Shown here: piece after piece, positions 34,055 through 41,900 of the stretch | How positions within the stretch are numbered: position 1 is the stretch's first letter | Layout: each line of letters opens with the position of its first letter | Source of the DNA: Sphaerisporangium corydalis | GTDB taxonomy: Bacteria; Actinomycetota; Actinomycetes; Streptosporangiales; Streptosporangiaceae | Reading direction: 5' to 3' | NCBI RefSeq assembly: GCF_025506355.1 | Contig: NZ_JANZYP010000055.1 | Location: forward strand, 1 to 64,000 | Length of the DNA: 64,000 nt | The notes under the pieces: model-generated | Told to the model about the DNA's origin: nothing | Seen by the model: the letters and a program-made list of their open reading frames with translations, nothing else | The model's database searches: none | Translations under genes and position numbers: made by a program

Positions 34055-34843
34055 TCAGTGCCTCTTGGAGTGCTGCAACGGCCGCGGTACGGGACCCCCG
34101 TGCCGCGGCCGTGGGCGTTCGTACGCCCGGGCGCGCTCCTGCCAGAGCCACCCGACGTCCCGGCCGAAGGACCACACCAGCGACGCCAGCGCCACCGCGA
34201 CCAGGCCGGCGGCGACCGGCGGCGGTGCCACACCGGAGCCTGCGGCCACCAGGATGATCCCCTGCGTCGCCGCCACGGTCTTGCGGGCGAAGCTCGGCGG
34301 CAGGGGCGCCCGCAGCCAGGGCGCCGCCCAGGCGGCCGCCGCGAAGGCGTACCGCATGGCGCCGATCGCCAGCACCCACAGGCCGACCGACCGGGCCACG
34401 AAGACGCTCAGCACCAGGATCAGGAAGGCGTCGACCTCCATGTCGAAGCGCGCCCCGAGCGCCGACGCGGTGCCGGTCCGCCGCGCCACGTGGCCGTCGA
34501 CCGCGTCCAGGACGAGCGCCACCGTGGCCAGCACGACGATGAACGCGATCGGCGCCTCCCGGCCCATCCGGTCGGTGGTCACCAGCGCGGTGACACCTCC
34601 GACCAGTTCGGCGCGCGCCAGGGTGACCAGGCCGGCCGGTCCCAGTGACCGGGTGTTGGACCGGAGCAGGGCACAGGTCAGGATGACCGAGAGGACGACG
34701 GCGTAGGCGGTGCCGGCGAGCCAGCCCGCGGGGCACAGCCCCACACCCACCCACAGCAGGGCGAGCAGCACTATCTGCGCCCCCACCCCCGCGGCCGGCT
34801 CACGTACCGAAACCCCCGTGCCTCGCCAATCCAGTGTGGTCAC
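34055..34843 (-). CDS. CDP-alcohol phosphatidyltransferase-family membrane protein
   Basis: A 262-residue integral membrane protein with about six helices. The CDP-alcohol phosphotransferase signature DGHVARR-x5-ALGARFDMEVD fits DGx2ARx8Gx3Dx3D with all three Asp metal ligands present. These enzymes join an alcohol such as inositol phosphate, glycerol phosphate or another polyol to a CDP-linked lipid or polyol. It is divergent from the MDR-dehydrogenase gene that heads the pterin-like cluster, so it may belong to that pathway, for example by attaching a product to a lipid. The alcohol substrate cannot be inferred. Confidence 0.87.
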   Translation of the reverse strand: MTTLDWRGTGVSVREPAAGVGAQIVLLALLWVGVGLCPAGWLAGTAYAVVLSVILTCALLRSNTRSLGPAGLVTLARAELVGGVTALVTTDRMGREAPIAFIVVLATVALVLDAVDGHVARRTGTASALGARFDMEVDAFLILVLSVFVARSVGLWVLAIGAMRYAFAAAAWAAPWLRAPLPPSFARKTVAATQGIILVAAGSGVAPPPVAAGLVAVALASLVWSFGRDVGWLWQERARAYERPRPRHGGPVPRPLQHSKRH

Positions 34844-34949
34844 CGAGCCTCCTGTTCCGCCTGTCTGGATACAATGCGTCCCACATCATGGCCCTGATCG
34901 TGCCCGAAAATAGCCTTTTTGCTGTGATTAAAGGAGGTCGAGGACGCCG

Positions 34950-35942
34950 ATGGAGCGTGAAGCACGCGCCTTCTGGCTCCGATCTCCCGGTCAGGGAGAG
35001 ATCCGGCCGGTGACCCTGCGGCCGCCCGCCGACGGCGAGGTGCTGGTGCGCACCCTGTACTCCGGGGTCAGCAGGGGCACCGAGACGCTCGTCTTCCGCG
35101 GCGGCGTGCCGCCGAACCAGTACGAGGTCATGCGGGCCCCCTTCCAGGATGGCCTGTTCCCCGGACCGGTCAAGTACGGCTACCTCAATGTGGGCGTCGT
35201 CGAGCAGGGACCGCCCGCCCTGCGGGGCCGCACGGTCTTCTGCCTCTACCCCCACCAGACCCGGTACGTGGTCCCGGCCGAGGCCGTGACCCCGGTGCCG
35301 GAGTCGGTGCCCGCCGCGCGCGCGGTGCTGGCCGGCACCGTGGAGACCGCCGTGAACGCGCTGTGGGACGCGGCGCCGCTGGTCGGCGACCGGATCGCCG
35401 TCGTCGGGGCCGGCATGGTCGGCTGCTCGGTGGCCAAGGTGCTCGCCGGGTTCCCCGGCGTCCGGGTGCAGCTCGTCGACGTGGACCCCTCGCGGGCCGC
35501 CGTCGCCGCCGCGATCGGCGTCGGCTTCGCCACCCCCGAGGCGGCCGAGGGGGAGTGCGACATCGTCGTGCACGCCAGCGCCACCGAGGCCGGGCTCGCG
35601 CGGTCCCTGGAGCTGCTCGCCTTCGAGGGCACCGTCATCGAGCTGAGCTGGTACGGTGACCGGCAGGTCAGCGTGCCGCTGGGCGAGGCCTTCCACTCCC
35701 GCCGCCTGGTCGTGCGCGGCAGCCAGGTGGGCGCGGTGTCCCCGGCGCGGCGGGGACGGCGGACCTTCGCCGACCGGCTGGCGCTGGCCCTGCGGCTGCT
35801 CGCCGACCCGGCGTTCGACGCGCTGGTCACCGGCGAGTGCGCGTTCGCCGACCTGCCCGAGGTGCTGCCCCGCCTGGCCGCGGGTGAGCTGCCCGGTTTG
35901 TGCCACCGGGTCGTCTATGACGCGGCCGAGCATTTCAACTGA
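34950..35942 (+). CDS. MDR-superfamily dehydrogenase
   Basis: A 330-residue oxidoreductase with an AAAGGAGG-like site about ten bases before ATG 34950. The N-terminal part has LYSGVSRGTETLVFRGG, as in the BchC/threonine-dehydrogenase-like branch of zinc-type alcohol dehydrogenases. The Rossmann loop VVGAGMVGCSVAKVL and the NAD-selecting Asp in QLVDVDPSRAA follow. The classical structural zinc cysteine quartet is missing. It probably oxidises an alcohol or reduces a carbonyl in the pathway encoded by the following genes. It is the first plus-strand gene of the cluster. Confidence 0.85.
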   Translation: MEREARAFWLRSPGQGEIRPVTLRPPADGEVLVRTLYSGVSRGTETLVFRGGVPPNQYEVMRAPFQDGLFPGPVKYGYLNVGVVEQGPPALRGRTVFCLYPHQTRYVVPAEAVTPVPESVPAARAVLAGTVETAVNALWDAAPLVGDRIAVVGAGMVGCSVAKVLAGFPGVRVQLVDVDPSRAAVAAAIGVGFATPEAAEGECDIVVHASATEAGLARSLELLAFEGTVIELSWYGDRQVSVPLGEAFHSRRLVVRGSQVGAVSPARRGRRTFADRLALALRLLADPAFDALVTGECAFADLPEVLPRLAAGELPGLCHRVVYDAAEHFN

Positions 35943-36027
35943 ACGCCTCAGGGCTCGAATCCGTTTGTTCAGGTGAGGTCCGCCGCAGGACCGATCCACC
36001 GCCGTGCGCCCTGGAGGGTGAATCCGA

Positions 36028-36426
36028 TTGTTCAGCATCACCGTTCGCGACCATCTGATGGTCGCGCACAGCTTCCACGGCGAGGTCTTCGGCCCGGCGC
36101 AACGGCTGCACGGGGCGACGTTCGTGGTGGACGCGACCTTCCGCCGTGCCGAGCTCGACACCGACAACATCGTGGTCGACATCGGGCTGGCCACCCGGGA
36201 GCTCGGTGCCGTGCTGGGCGATCTCACCTACCGCAACCTGGACGACGAGCCGGCGTTCGCCGGGATCAACACCACCACCGAGTTCCTGGCCAAGACCATC
36301 GCCGACCGGCTCGCCGGCCGGGTGGGCGCGGGCGCGCTGGGCGAGCAGGCCCGCGGGCTGGCCGGGATCACCGTCACCCTCCACGAGTCGCACGTCGCCT
36401 GGGCGAGCTACGAGCGCCCGCTGTGA
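36028..36426 (+). CDS. PTPS/QueD-like protein with degenerate active site
   Basis: A 132-residue T-fold protein. TTG 36028 is used because GGAGGG lies nine bases upstream and MFSITVRDH is the usual first strand. Relationship to 6-pyruvoyl/6-carboxy-tetrahydropterin synthase is shown by AHSF (His14), RLHG (His28), [15 protein letters not shown] and the substrate-anchoring Glu in [12 protein letters not shown]. However, the metal-binding HGH is HGA here (Ala30), the catalytic Cys before it is absent, and the Asp-His of LDH-x-NL is Thr67-Tyr68. It may therefore bind a pterin or pyrimidine without the normal lyase chemistry. Its stop overlaps the next gene's start (GTGA). Confidence 0.8.
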   Translation: MFSITVRDHLMVAHSFHGEVFGPAQRLHGATFVVDATFRRAELDTDNIVVDIGLATRELGAVLGDLTYRNLDDEPAFAGINTTTEFLAKTIADRLAGRVGAGALGEQARGLAGITVTLHESHVAWASYERPL

Positions 36427-37523
36427 CCACCGCCGAGCGCGCCGTCCACGTCGTCCTGCCGGGCGACGTGGACGACGCGGCGGTGCCGAGCGGCGGCAAC
36501 ACCTACGACCGCCGCGCCTGCCAGGGCCTGGCCGAGGCCGGCTGGGCGGTGCGCGAGACCGCCGTCCACGGCGCCTGGCCGCGACCCGGGCAGAACGCCC
36601 GCGCGCGGGTCGGCCGCACGCTCGCCGGCCTCGCCGACGGCGAGATCGTCCTGCTGGACGGGCTGGTCGCCTGCGGGATCCCCGAGGTCGTCGTCCCGCA
36701 CGCGCGCCGGCTGCGCCTCGCGGTCCTGGTCCACCTGCCCCTGGCCGACGAGACGGGCCTCGACCCCGCGACGGCGGCCGAGCTCGACGCCGCCGAGCGG
36801 GCGACCCTGCGCGCGGCCGGCGCGGTCCTTTCGACCAGCCCGTGGGCCGGGCGCCGGCTGGCCGCCCACCACGGCCTGGACCCCGGCCGGGTGCACGTCG
36901 TCCCGCCCGGCACCGACCCCGCCCCGCTCACCCCCGGCACCGACGGCGCGTCCGAACTGCTCTGCGTCGCGTCGGTGACGCCGCGCAAGGGCCAGGACCT
37001 GCTGGTCCACGCTCTCAAGGAAGTGATCGACCTGCCGTGGAACTGCGTGCTCGCGGGCCCGCTGCGCCGTGAGGCCGCCTACGCCGAGCGGCTCCGCACC
37101 CTGATCGGGGACCTCGGGCTGGACGGCCGGGTGGAGCTCGCCGGGCCGCGCACCGCCGGGCGGCTCGCGGAGAGCTACGCCGCCGCCGACCTGGTGGTGC
37201 TGGCCTCCCGCGCCGAGACCTACGGGATGGTGGTGACCGAGGCGCTCGCGCGCGGGATCCCCGTGCTGGCGACCGCCGTGGACGCGGTGCCGGAGACCCT
37301 CGGGCACGCGCCCGGCGGCGCCGTGCCCGGACTGCTGGTCCCCCCTGACGACCCGGCGGCGTTCGCCGGCGCGCTGCGCCGCTGGCTCGGCGACCCCGGC
37401 CTGCGCGACCGGCTCAGGACCGCCGCCCGTGAACGGCGCGAGGCGCTGGACGGATGGGACGTGACCTCGCGCGGCCTGGGCGCCGTGCTGGACCTGCTCA
37501 GGTCACGGGTGCGTGCGGCATGA
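36423..37523 (+). CDS. GT4-family glycosyltransferase
   Basis: A 366-residue GT-B glycosyltransferase from GTG 36423. An N-terminal [18 protein letters not shown] donor/acceptor domain motif is followed by [13 protein letters not shown]. The nucleotide-sugar domain has [14 protein letters not shown] and the EX7E-type motif [13 protein letters not shown] typical of retaining GT4 enzymes. It transfers a sugar from a nucleotide sugar in the cytosol. Coupled by 4-base overlaps to both neighbours (PTPS-like and methyltransferase), it probably glycosylates the cluster's product. Confidence 0.9.
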   Translation: MTTAERAVHVVLPGDVDDAAVPSGGNTYDRRACQGLAEAGWAVRETAVHGAWPRPGQNARARVGRTLAGLADGEIVLLDGLVACGIPEVVVPHARRLRLAVLVHLPLADETGLDPATAAELDAAERATLRAAGAVLSTSPWAGRRLAAHHGLDPGRVHVVPPGTDPAPLTPGTDGASELLCVASVTPRKGQDLLVHALKEVIDLPWNCVLAGPLRREAAYAERLRTLIGDLGLDGRVELAGPRTAGRLAESYAAADLVVLASRAETYGMVVTEALARGIPVLATAVDAVPETLGHAPGGAVPGLLVPPDDPAAFAGALRRWLGDPGLRDRLRTAARERREALDGWDVTSRGLGAVLDLLRSRVRAA

Positions 37524-38398
37524 GCGAACCGGAGTTCTCCCCCGAATGGCTGGCGGTGCGCGAGCACGCCGACGCCGCCTCCCGCGCGGCACGGCTGCTC
37601 CTCCTCCTGCGCCCCCACCTGGTACGCAGCCCGGACGCGGCCGACCCGGGACCCGGGCGCGCCCACCCCGCGGCCCCGCCGCTGGTCATCCGCGACCTCG
37701 GCTGCGGCACCGGCGCCATGGGACGCTGGCTCGCCGGGCGGCTGCCCGGCCCGCAGAAGTGGATCCTGCACGACCGCGACCCCGAGCTGCTCGCCCGCGC
37801 GGTCACCGGCTTCGACGGCCCCGCCGAGGACGGCGGCACGGTGACGGTGGTCGCCGAGCGGCGGGACGTCACCCTGCTGAGCGCCGCCGAGCTGGCCGGC
37901 ACCTCGCTGGTGACCGCCTCCGCCCTGCTCGACCTGCTCACCGCCGAGGAGGTGGACCGCCTCGCCGGGGCCTGCGCCGGGTCCGGCACCCCCGCGCTGC
38001 TGACCCTGTCGGTCGCCGGCCGGGTCACGCTCGACCCCGCCGACCCGCTCGACGGCGACATCGCCGCCGCCTTCGACGCCCACCAGCGCCGCAGCACCGG
38101 CGGGCGCCGCCTGCTCGGGCCGGACGCCACCGCCGCCGCCACCGCGTCCTTCGAGGGCCGTGGCGCGGTGGTGCACACGCTGCCCAGCCCGTGGCGGCTC
38201 GGCGCCGCCGACGCCGCCCTGACCGCCGAATGGCTGCGCGGCTGGGTCGGCGCCGCCTGCGAGCAGCGGCCGGAGCTGGCCCCGGCGGCCGAGGCCTACC
38301 TGCGGCGCAGGCTGGAGGCGTGCGAGGCCGGCGAGCTGCGGGTCGTGGTCCAGCACGACGACCTGCTGGCGCTCCCGGCGGGAGGTGCGGGCCGATGA
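37520..38398 (+). CDS. Class I SAM-dependent methyltransferase-like protein
   Basis: A 292-residue protein starting at ATG 37520 within the glycosyltransferase stop. The Rossmann SAM loop DLGCGTGAMGRWLAG (about residues 64-78) and the acidic strand LHDRDPELL are clear. SLVTASALLDLLTAEEV takes the place of motif IV. It could methylate the cluster's small molecule or an acceptor. It overlaps the flippase-like gene by ATGA. The N-terminal 30 residues are helical, as in small-molecule methyltransferases. Confidence 0.87.
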   Translation: MSEPEFSPEWLAVREHADAASRAARLLLLLRPHLVRSPDAADPGPGRAHPAAPPLVIRDLGCGTGAMGRWLAGRLPGPQKWILHDRDPELLARAVTGFDGPAEDGGTVTVVAERRDVTLLSAAELAGTSLVTASALLDLLTAEEVDRLAGACAGSGTPALLTLSVAGRVTLDPADPLDGDIAAAFDAHQRRSTGGRRLLGPDATAAATASFEGRGAVVHTLPSPWRLGAADAALTAEWLRGWVGAACEQRPELAPAAEAYLRRRLEACEAGELRVVVQHDDLLALPAGGAGR

Positions 38399-39630
38399 CC
38401 CGGCGGATGTGGCCCTGGCTGCGCATGTTCCTCGCGGTGGCCATCCTGGGCGTGCTGGTGTGGCGCCTCGGCACCGGCGCGTTCGTCGACGGGCTGCGGC
38501 TGGTCGACGGCCCGGCGGTGGCCGCCGCGCTCGGCATCGGCCTGCTCACCACCGTGCTCAGCGTCTGGCGGTGGAGCCTGGTGGCCAACCGGCTCGGCCT
38601 GCCGCTGCCATTGCCTGCGGCCGTCGCCGACTACTATCGCGCCCTGTTCCTCAACGCCGTCCTTCCGGCCGGCGTGCTCGGCGACGCGCACCGCGCCGTC
38701 CGGCACGGCCGGCAGGTCGGGGACGTCGGCCGAGGCGTCCGCGCCGTCGTGCTCGAACGGGCCGGCGGCCAGATCGTCCTGATCGCCGCGGGGATGACGG
38801 TCCTGCTCGCCGAACCGGCGCTGGCCGCCGCGGTGGCCCGCGACATCCTGCCGGGCCTCGGTGTCACGGCCGCCGTGCTGGGCGGGCTCGCCGCCGCCGG
38901 CGTGCTCCTGGTCCGGGGCCGCTGGGGCTCCGCCGTCGCCAGGCTGCGCCGCGCGGCCGCGACGTCCCTGGCGGACGCGCGCCTCGGCCTGTTCGCCCGG
39001 GACGCCTGGCCGGGGGTGCTGGCGCTGTCCGCCGCCACCCTGCTCGGGCACCTCTCGCTGTTCCTGGTAGCCGCGCGCACCGCCGGGTCTTCCGCGCCGG
39101 CCGGGCAGCTCCTCCCGCTGATGCTGCTGGCGCTGCTGGTGATGGGGCTGCCGGTGAACGTCGGCGGGTGGGGGCCGCGCGAGGCGTTCTCCGCGGTGGC
39201 GTTCGGCGCCCTGGGGCTGGGCGCCAGGCAGGGGCTCACCGCCGCCGTCGTGTACGGGGTGCTCACGTTCGTCTCCAGCCTGCCCGGCGCGCTGGTGCTG
39301 CTCTCCCGCCTGGGCTCCCGGTCCACCCGGCCCGCGACCGGCGCGGCACCCGTACGGGCGCCGGAGACCGCTCCCGTACGGACGCCGGAGACCGTTCCCG
39401 GGCGGCGGACGGAGGACGGACGGACGCTCTGGCCGGGCGCCGAGGCGGAACCGGTCTTCACCCTGGACGTGGAACCGGCCTTCGCCCTGGGCGCCGCGCC
39501 CGGGAGGAGTCTCGGGACGCGCGGTGAGGGGCGAAGACCGTTCGGGTCAGCGGAGGACGGCGAGATGGTCGCCGAACGACGCGACCAGGCTGTCGAGCAC
39601 GCCCTTCCCCTTTCCCGCCGAGGCCAGTGA
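38395..39630 (+). CDS. Flippase-like (lysylphosphatidylglycerol synthase TM-type) membrane protein
   Basis: A 411-residue protein. Residues 1-310 form about eight membrane helices of the LPG synthase transmembrane-region family: VLSVWRWSLVANRLGL, RALFLNAVLPAGVLGDAHR, VVLERAGGQ and LPVNVGGWGPREAF. Stand-alone members are thought to move glycolipids or other lipid-linked molecules across the membrane. The last 100 residues are a low-complexity Pro/Glu/Arg tail with repeated VRAPETAPVRTPETVP. The final 84 bases overlap the convergent creatininase gene. It likely exports or flips the cluster's product. Confidence 0.85.
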   Translation: MTRRMWPWLRMFLAVAILGVLVWRLGTGAFVDGLRLVDGPAVAAALGIGLLTTVLSVWRWSLVANRLGLPLPLPAAVADYYRALFLNAVLPAGVLGDAHRAVRHGRQVGDVGRGVRAVVLERAGGQIVLIAAGMTVLLAEPALAAAVARDILPGLGVTAAVLGGLAAAGVLLVRGRWGSAVARLRRAAATSLADARLGLFARDAWPGVLALSAATLLGHLSLFLVAARTAGSSAPAGQLLPLMLLALLVMGLPVNVGGWGPREAFSAVAFGALGLGARQGLTAAVVYGVLTFVSSLPGALVLLSRLGSRSTRPATGAAPVRAPETAPVRTPETVPGRRTEDGRTLWPGAEAEPVFTLDVEPAFALGAAPGRSLGTRGEGRRPFGSAEDGEMVAERRDQAVEHALPLSRRGQ

Positions 39631-40269
39631 CGGACTGCCGATGACGCCCGACTCGGTGTACGCCGCCATGCCCAGCGTGAGCAGGTGCCTGCGGTCCTCG
39701 GCCGGCGAGTCGCTCGACTCGTACCCGGGCCTGACCAGCCGGGGATGGGCGTGCAGCAGGATGGAGGTCTCCAGTTCGCCCGCGTGCATGTCGCTCCACG
39801 CCGAGGTTTCCAGGCCGCCCGCCGCCCGCGCCGCGTCCCAGTCCGCAGGGCCGGGGAACAGCGCCATGCGCCGGCCGTCGGCGGAGGCCTCCTGGACGAC
39901 GTTGCCGAGGACGTAGTTCCCGCCATGACCGTTCACGATGACGAGCCTGGTGATCCCGGACCTGCGCAACGAGTCCGCGATGTCCCGCACGACGGCGTAC
40001 AGCGTCGCGGCGGAGATGCTCACCGTCCCCGGCCACGCCGTGTGCTCGTGCTCGTGCGAGCACGAGATCGTGACCGGCGGCAGGTGCAGCACGGGGTGGG
40101 CGGCGGCGATCGCCGCGGAGATCGTGGCGGCGATGACCGTGTCGGTGGCCAGCGGCAGGAAAGGCCCGTGCTGCTCGAAGCTTCCGACGGGCAGCAGCGC
40201 CACCTCGGCGTGCCGGTCCCGTTCGTCGCTTGTCGTCCACATTGGCAGGAGATAGGCGAAGTCGTTCAT
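39547..40269 (-). CDS. Creatininase-family amidohydrolase (ArfB/MftE-like)
   Basis: A 240-residue metal hydrolase. Metal ligands of the family are all visible: Glu32 and His34 in GSFEQHG, Asp43 in LATDT, His115 in NGHGGN and Glu167 in HAGELETS. The family contains creatinine amidohydrolase, the mycofactocin peptidase MftE and archaeal ArfB, which removes the formyl group from the GTP-derived pyrimidine FAPy. Because a GTP cyclohydrolase II paralogue is encoded divergently 108 bases away, ArfB-like deformylation is the best contextual guess. It is the only minus-strand gene within the cluster. Confidence 0.88.
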   Translation of the reverse strand: MNDFAYLLPMWTTSDERDRHAEVALLPVGSFEQHGPFLPLATDTVIAATISAAIAAAHPVLHLPPVTISCSHEHEHTAWPGTVSISAATLYAVVRDIADSLRRSGITRLVIVNGHGGNYVLGNVVQEASADGRRMALFPGPADWDAARAAGGLETSAWSDMHAGELETSILLHAHPRLVRPGYESSDSPAEDRRHLLTLGMAAYTESGVIGSPSLASAGKGKGVLDSLVASFGDHLAVLR

Positions 40270-40377
40270 AGACTGCTAGCCTCTGCCGCCGTTCGCGAAC
40301 GCGCAACTCACGGTACCGCCGGGAGGGAAGTGGCGCGGGCGTCCGGGGGGCCGGCAGCGACAGATGAGGAGGGGCAG

Positions 40378-41076
40378 ATGGGTGATCACGGCATCGAGGA
40401 CGAGGACATCGCCGAGGCGGATCTGGTGACCCGCCGAGGCACCTTCCGCACGGTGGCGTTCCGGGACCCGGTCGACAGGAACGAGCACTTAGCCCTCGTC
40501 TTCGGCGAGACGGCGCGCGAGGAGGCCCTGGTCCGGGTGCACTCGGAATGCGTCACGGGCGACATCTTCGCCGCGATGCGGTGCGAGTGCGGCGACCAGC
40601 TCGACGCCGCGCTCGACGCGATCGTCCACGAGGGCAGCGGCGTCCTGGTCTACCTGCGCGGGCACGAGGGCCGGGGCATCGGCCTGGTCGCCAAGGTGCG
40701 CACCCACATGCTGCAGGACGACCACGGGCTGGACACCGTCGACTCGGCCACCGTACTCGGCCTGCCGGTGGACACCCGGGACTTCGGCGCGGCGGCCCGG
40801 GTGCTGAAGTACCTGGGCGTCCGGTCGGTCCGCCTGATGTCCAACAACTCCGACAAGATCCGCGCCCTCGAGGGGCACGGGATCCGGGTGGCGGCCCGCG
40901 TCCCCCTGCTGGTGAAGGCGAACGAGCACAACATCCGCTACCTCACCGCCAAGCGCGACCGCCTCGGCCACGACCTCCCCCACCTCGGCACCCCCGTCCC
41001 CGGTCACCAGGGCACCGCCGCCGCGGGCCACCCGGGCACCCCCGTCGCCGGTCACCAGGGCACCGCCGGTGGCTGA
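40378..41076 (+). CDS. GTP cyclohydrolase II paralogue, atypical
   Basis: A 232-residue protein with GAGGAGG upstream of ATG 40378. It has the full RibA fold: zinc cysteines 58, 69 and 71 (HSECVTGD, MRCECG), YLRGHEGRGIGL and NNSDKIRALEGHGI. The segment KVRTHMLQDDHGLDT carries His110-Met111 where Escherichia coli RibA has the catalytic Tyr105 (KIRAYALQ). In Streptomyces coelicolor SCO6655, loss of this Tyr makes the enzyme stop at the formylated product FAPy. The same is expected here, with the creatininase-like protein removing the formyl group. A C-terminal tail of 24-bp repeats is extra. It overlaps the phosphatase gene by 8 bases. Confidence 0.85.
   Translation: MGDHGIEDEDIAEADLVTRRGTFRTVAFRDPVDRNEHLALVFGETAREEALVRVHSECVTGDIFAAMRCECGDQLDAALDAIVHEGSGVLVYLRGHEGRGIGLVAKVRTHMLQDDHGLDTVDSATVLGLPVDTRDFGAAARVLKYLGVRSVRLMSNNSDKIRALEGHGIRVAARVPLLVKANEHNIRYLTAKRDRLGHDLPHLGTPVPGHQGTAAAGHPGTPVAGHQGTAGG
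40987..41076. repeat. 24-bp tandem repeats at the 3' end of the cyclohydrolase gene
   Basis: Three units (40987-41010, 41011-41034, 41035-41058) plus a partial fourth encode GTPVPGHQ, GTAAAGHP, GTPVAGHQ, GTAGG. They extend the protein beyond the normal RibA end and reach into the start of the next gene. Confidence 0.85.
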
Positions 41077-41884
41077 CCCGTCCGGCCACCTCCCGCTGCT
41101 GCCCGTGGCCGAAGAGGCGGTGGCGATCGCGCATCGCATCATCCGGTCCCGGGGGCCGGGCTCGGTCACCGCCAAGGGCGAGCGCGACATGGTGACCGAC
41201 GTCGACCTCGCCGTGGAGGACGCGGTGCGCGGGTTCCTGTCCCGCGAGACCCCCGGGATCGGGATCCTCGGCGAGGAGCACGGGCACACCGGCCCGGCCG
41301 GGGACGCGCTGTGGTGGGCCCTGGACCCGGTGGACGGCACGGCCAACTTCGCCCGGGGCATCCCGCTGTGCGGGGTGTCGCTCGCCCTGGTCCAGGGGCG
41401 GCGCAGCGTGCTGGCCGCCATCGACCTGCCGTTCCTCGGCGCCCGGTACACCGCGGCGGCCGGGCACGGCGCGTACGCGGGCCGGGAGCGCATCCGCGCC
41501 TCGGCGGCCGGCGCGCTGTCCGAGGCGGTGATCTCGATCGGGGACTTCGCCGTCGGCGACGGCGCGGAGGCCAGGAACCGGGTCCGCGTCACCCTGCTGG
41601 CCCTGCTGGGCGCGCGGGCGCAGCGCATCCGGATGATCGGGACCGCGGCCATCGACCTGGCGTGGGTGGCGCAGGGCAGGCTCGACGCGTCGGTCATCCT
41701 GGCGAACATGCCGTGGGACACGATGGCGGGCGTCCTGCTGGTCCGCGAGGCGGGCGGGGTCGTGCTCGACCAGGACGGCACCGACCACACCGCCGACTCC
41801 ACCGCCACCATCGCGGTCTGTGCGGGCCTGCGCGACCACCTCATGCCCCTCCTCACCCAGGCCCGCGCCCAGCACCCGGACTGA
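41069..41884 (+). CDS. Inositol monophosphatase-family phosphatase
   Basis: A 271-residue magnesium-dependent phosphatase from GTG 41069, inside the end of the cyclohydrolase gene. Motifs are complete: ILGEEHG, WALDPVDGTANFARG and MPWDTMAGVLLVREAGG. Family members hydrolyse inositol phosphates, histidinol phosphate or other sugar phosphates. Tight coupling to the cyclohydrolase paralogue suggests it removes the ribosyl 5'-phosphate or a related phosphate from a pathway intermediate. It is convergent with recD2 with a 16-base gap. Confidence 0.9.
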   Translation: MADPSGHLPLLPVAEEAVAIAHRIIRSRGPGSVTAKGERDMVTDVDLAVEDAVRGFLSRETPGIGILGEEHGHTGPAGDALWWALDPVDGTANFARGIPLCGVSLALVQGRRSVLAAIDLPFLGARYTAAAGHGAYAGRERIRASAAGALSEAVISIGDFAVGDGAEARNRVRVTLLALLGARAQRIRMIGTAAIDLAWVAQGRLDASVILANMPWDTMAGVLLVREAGGVVLDQDGTDHTADSTATIAVCAGLRDHLMPLLTQARAQHPD

Positions 41885-41900
41885 CCTCCGGGGGGGCGGG

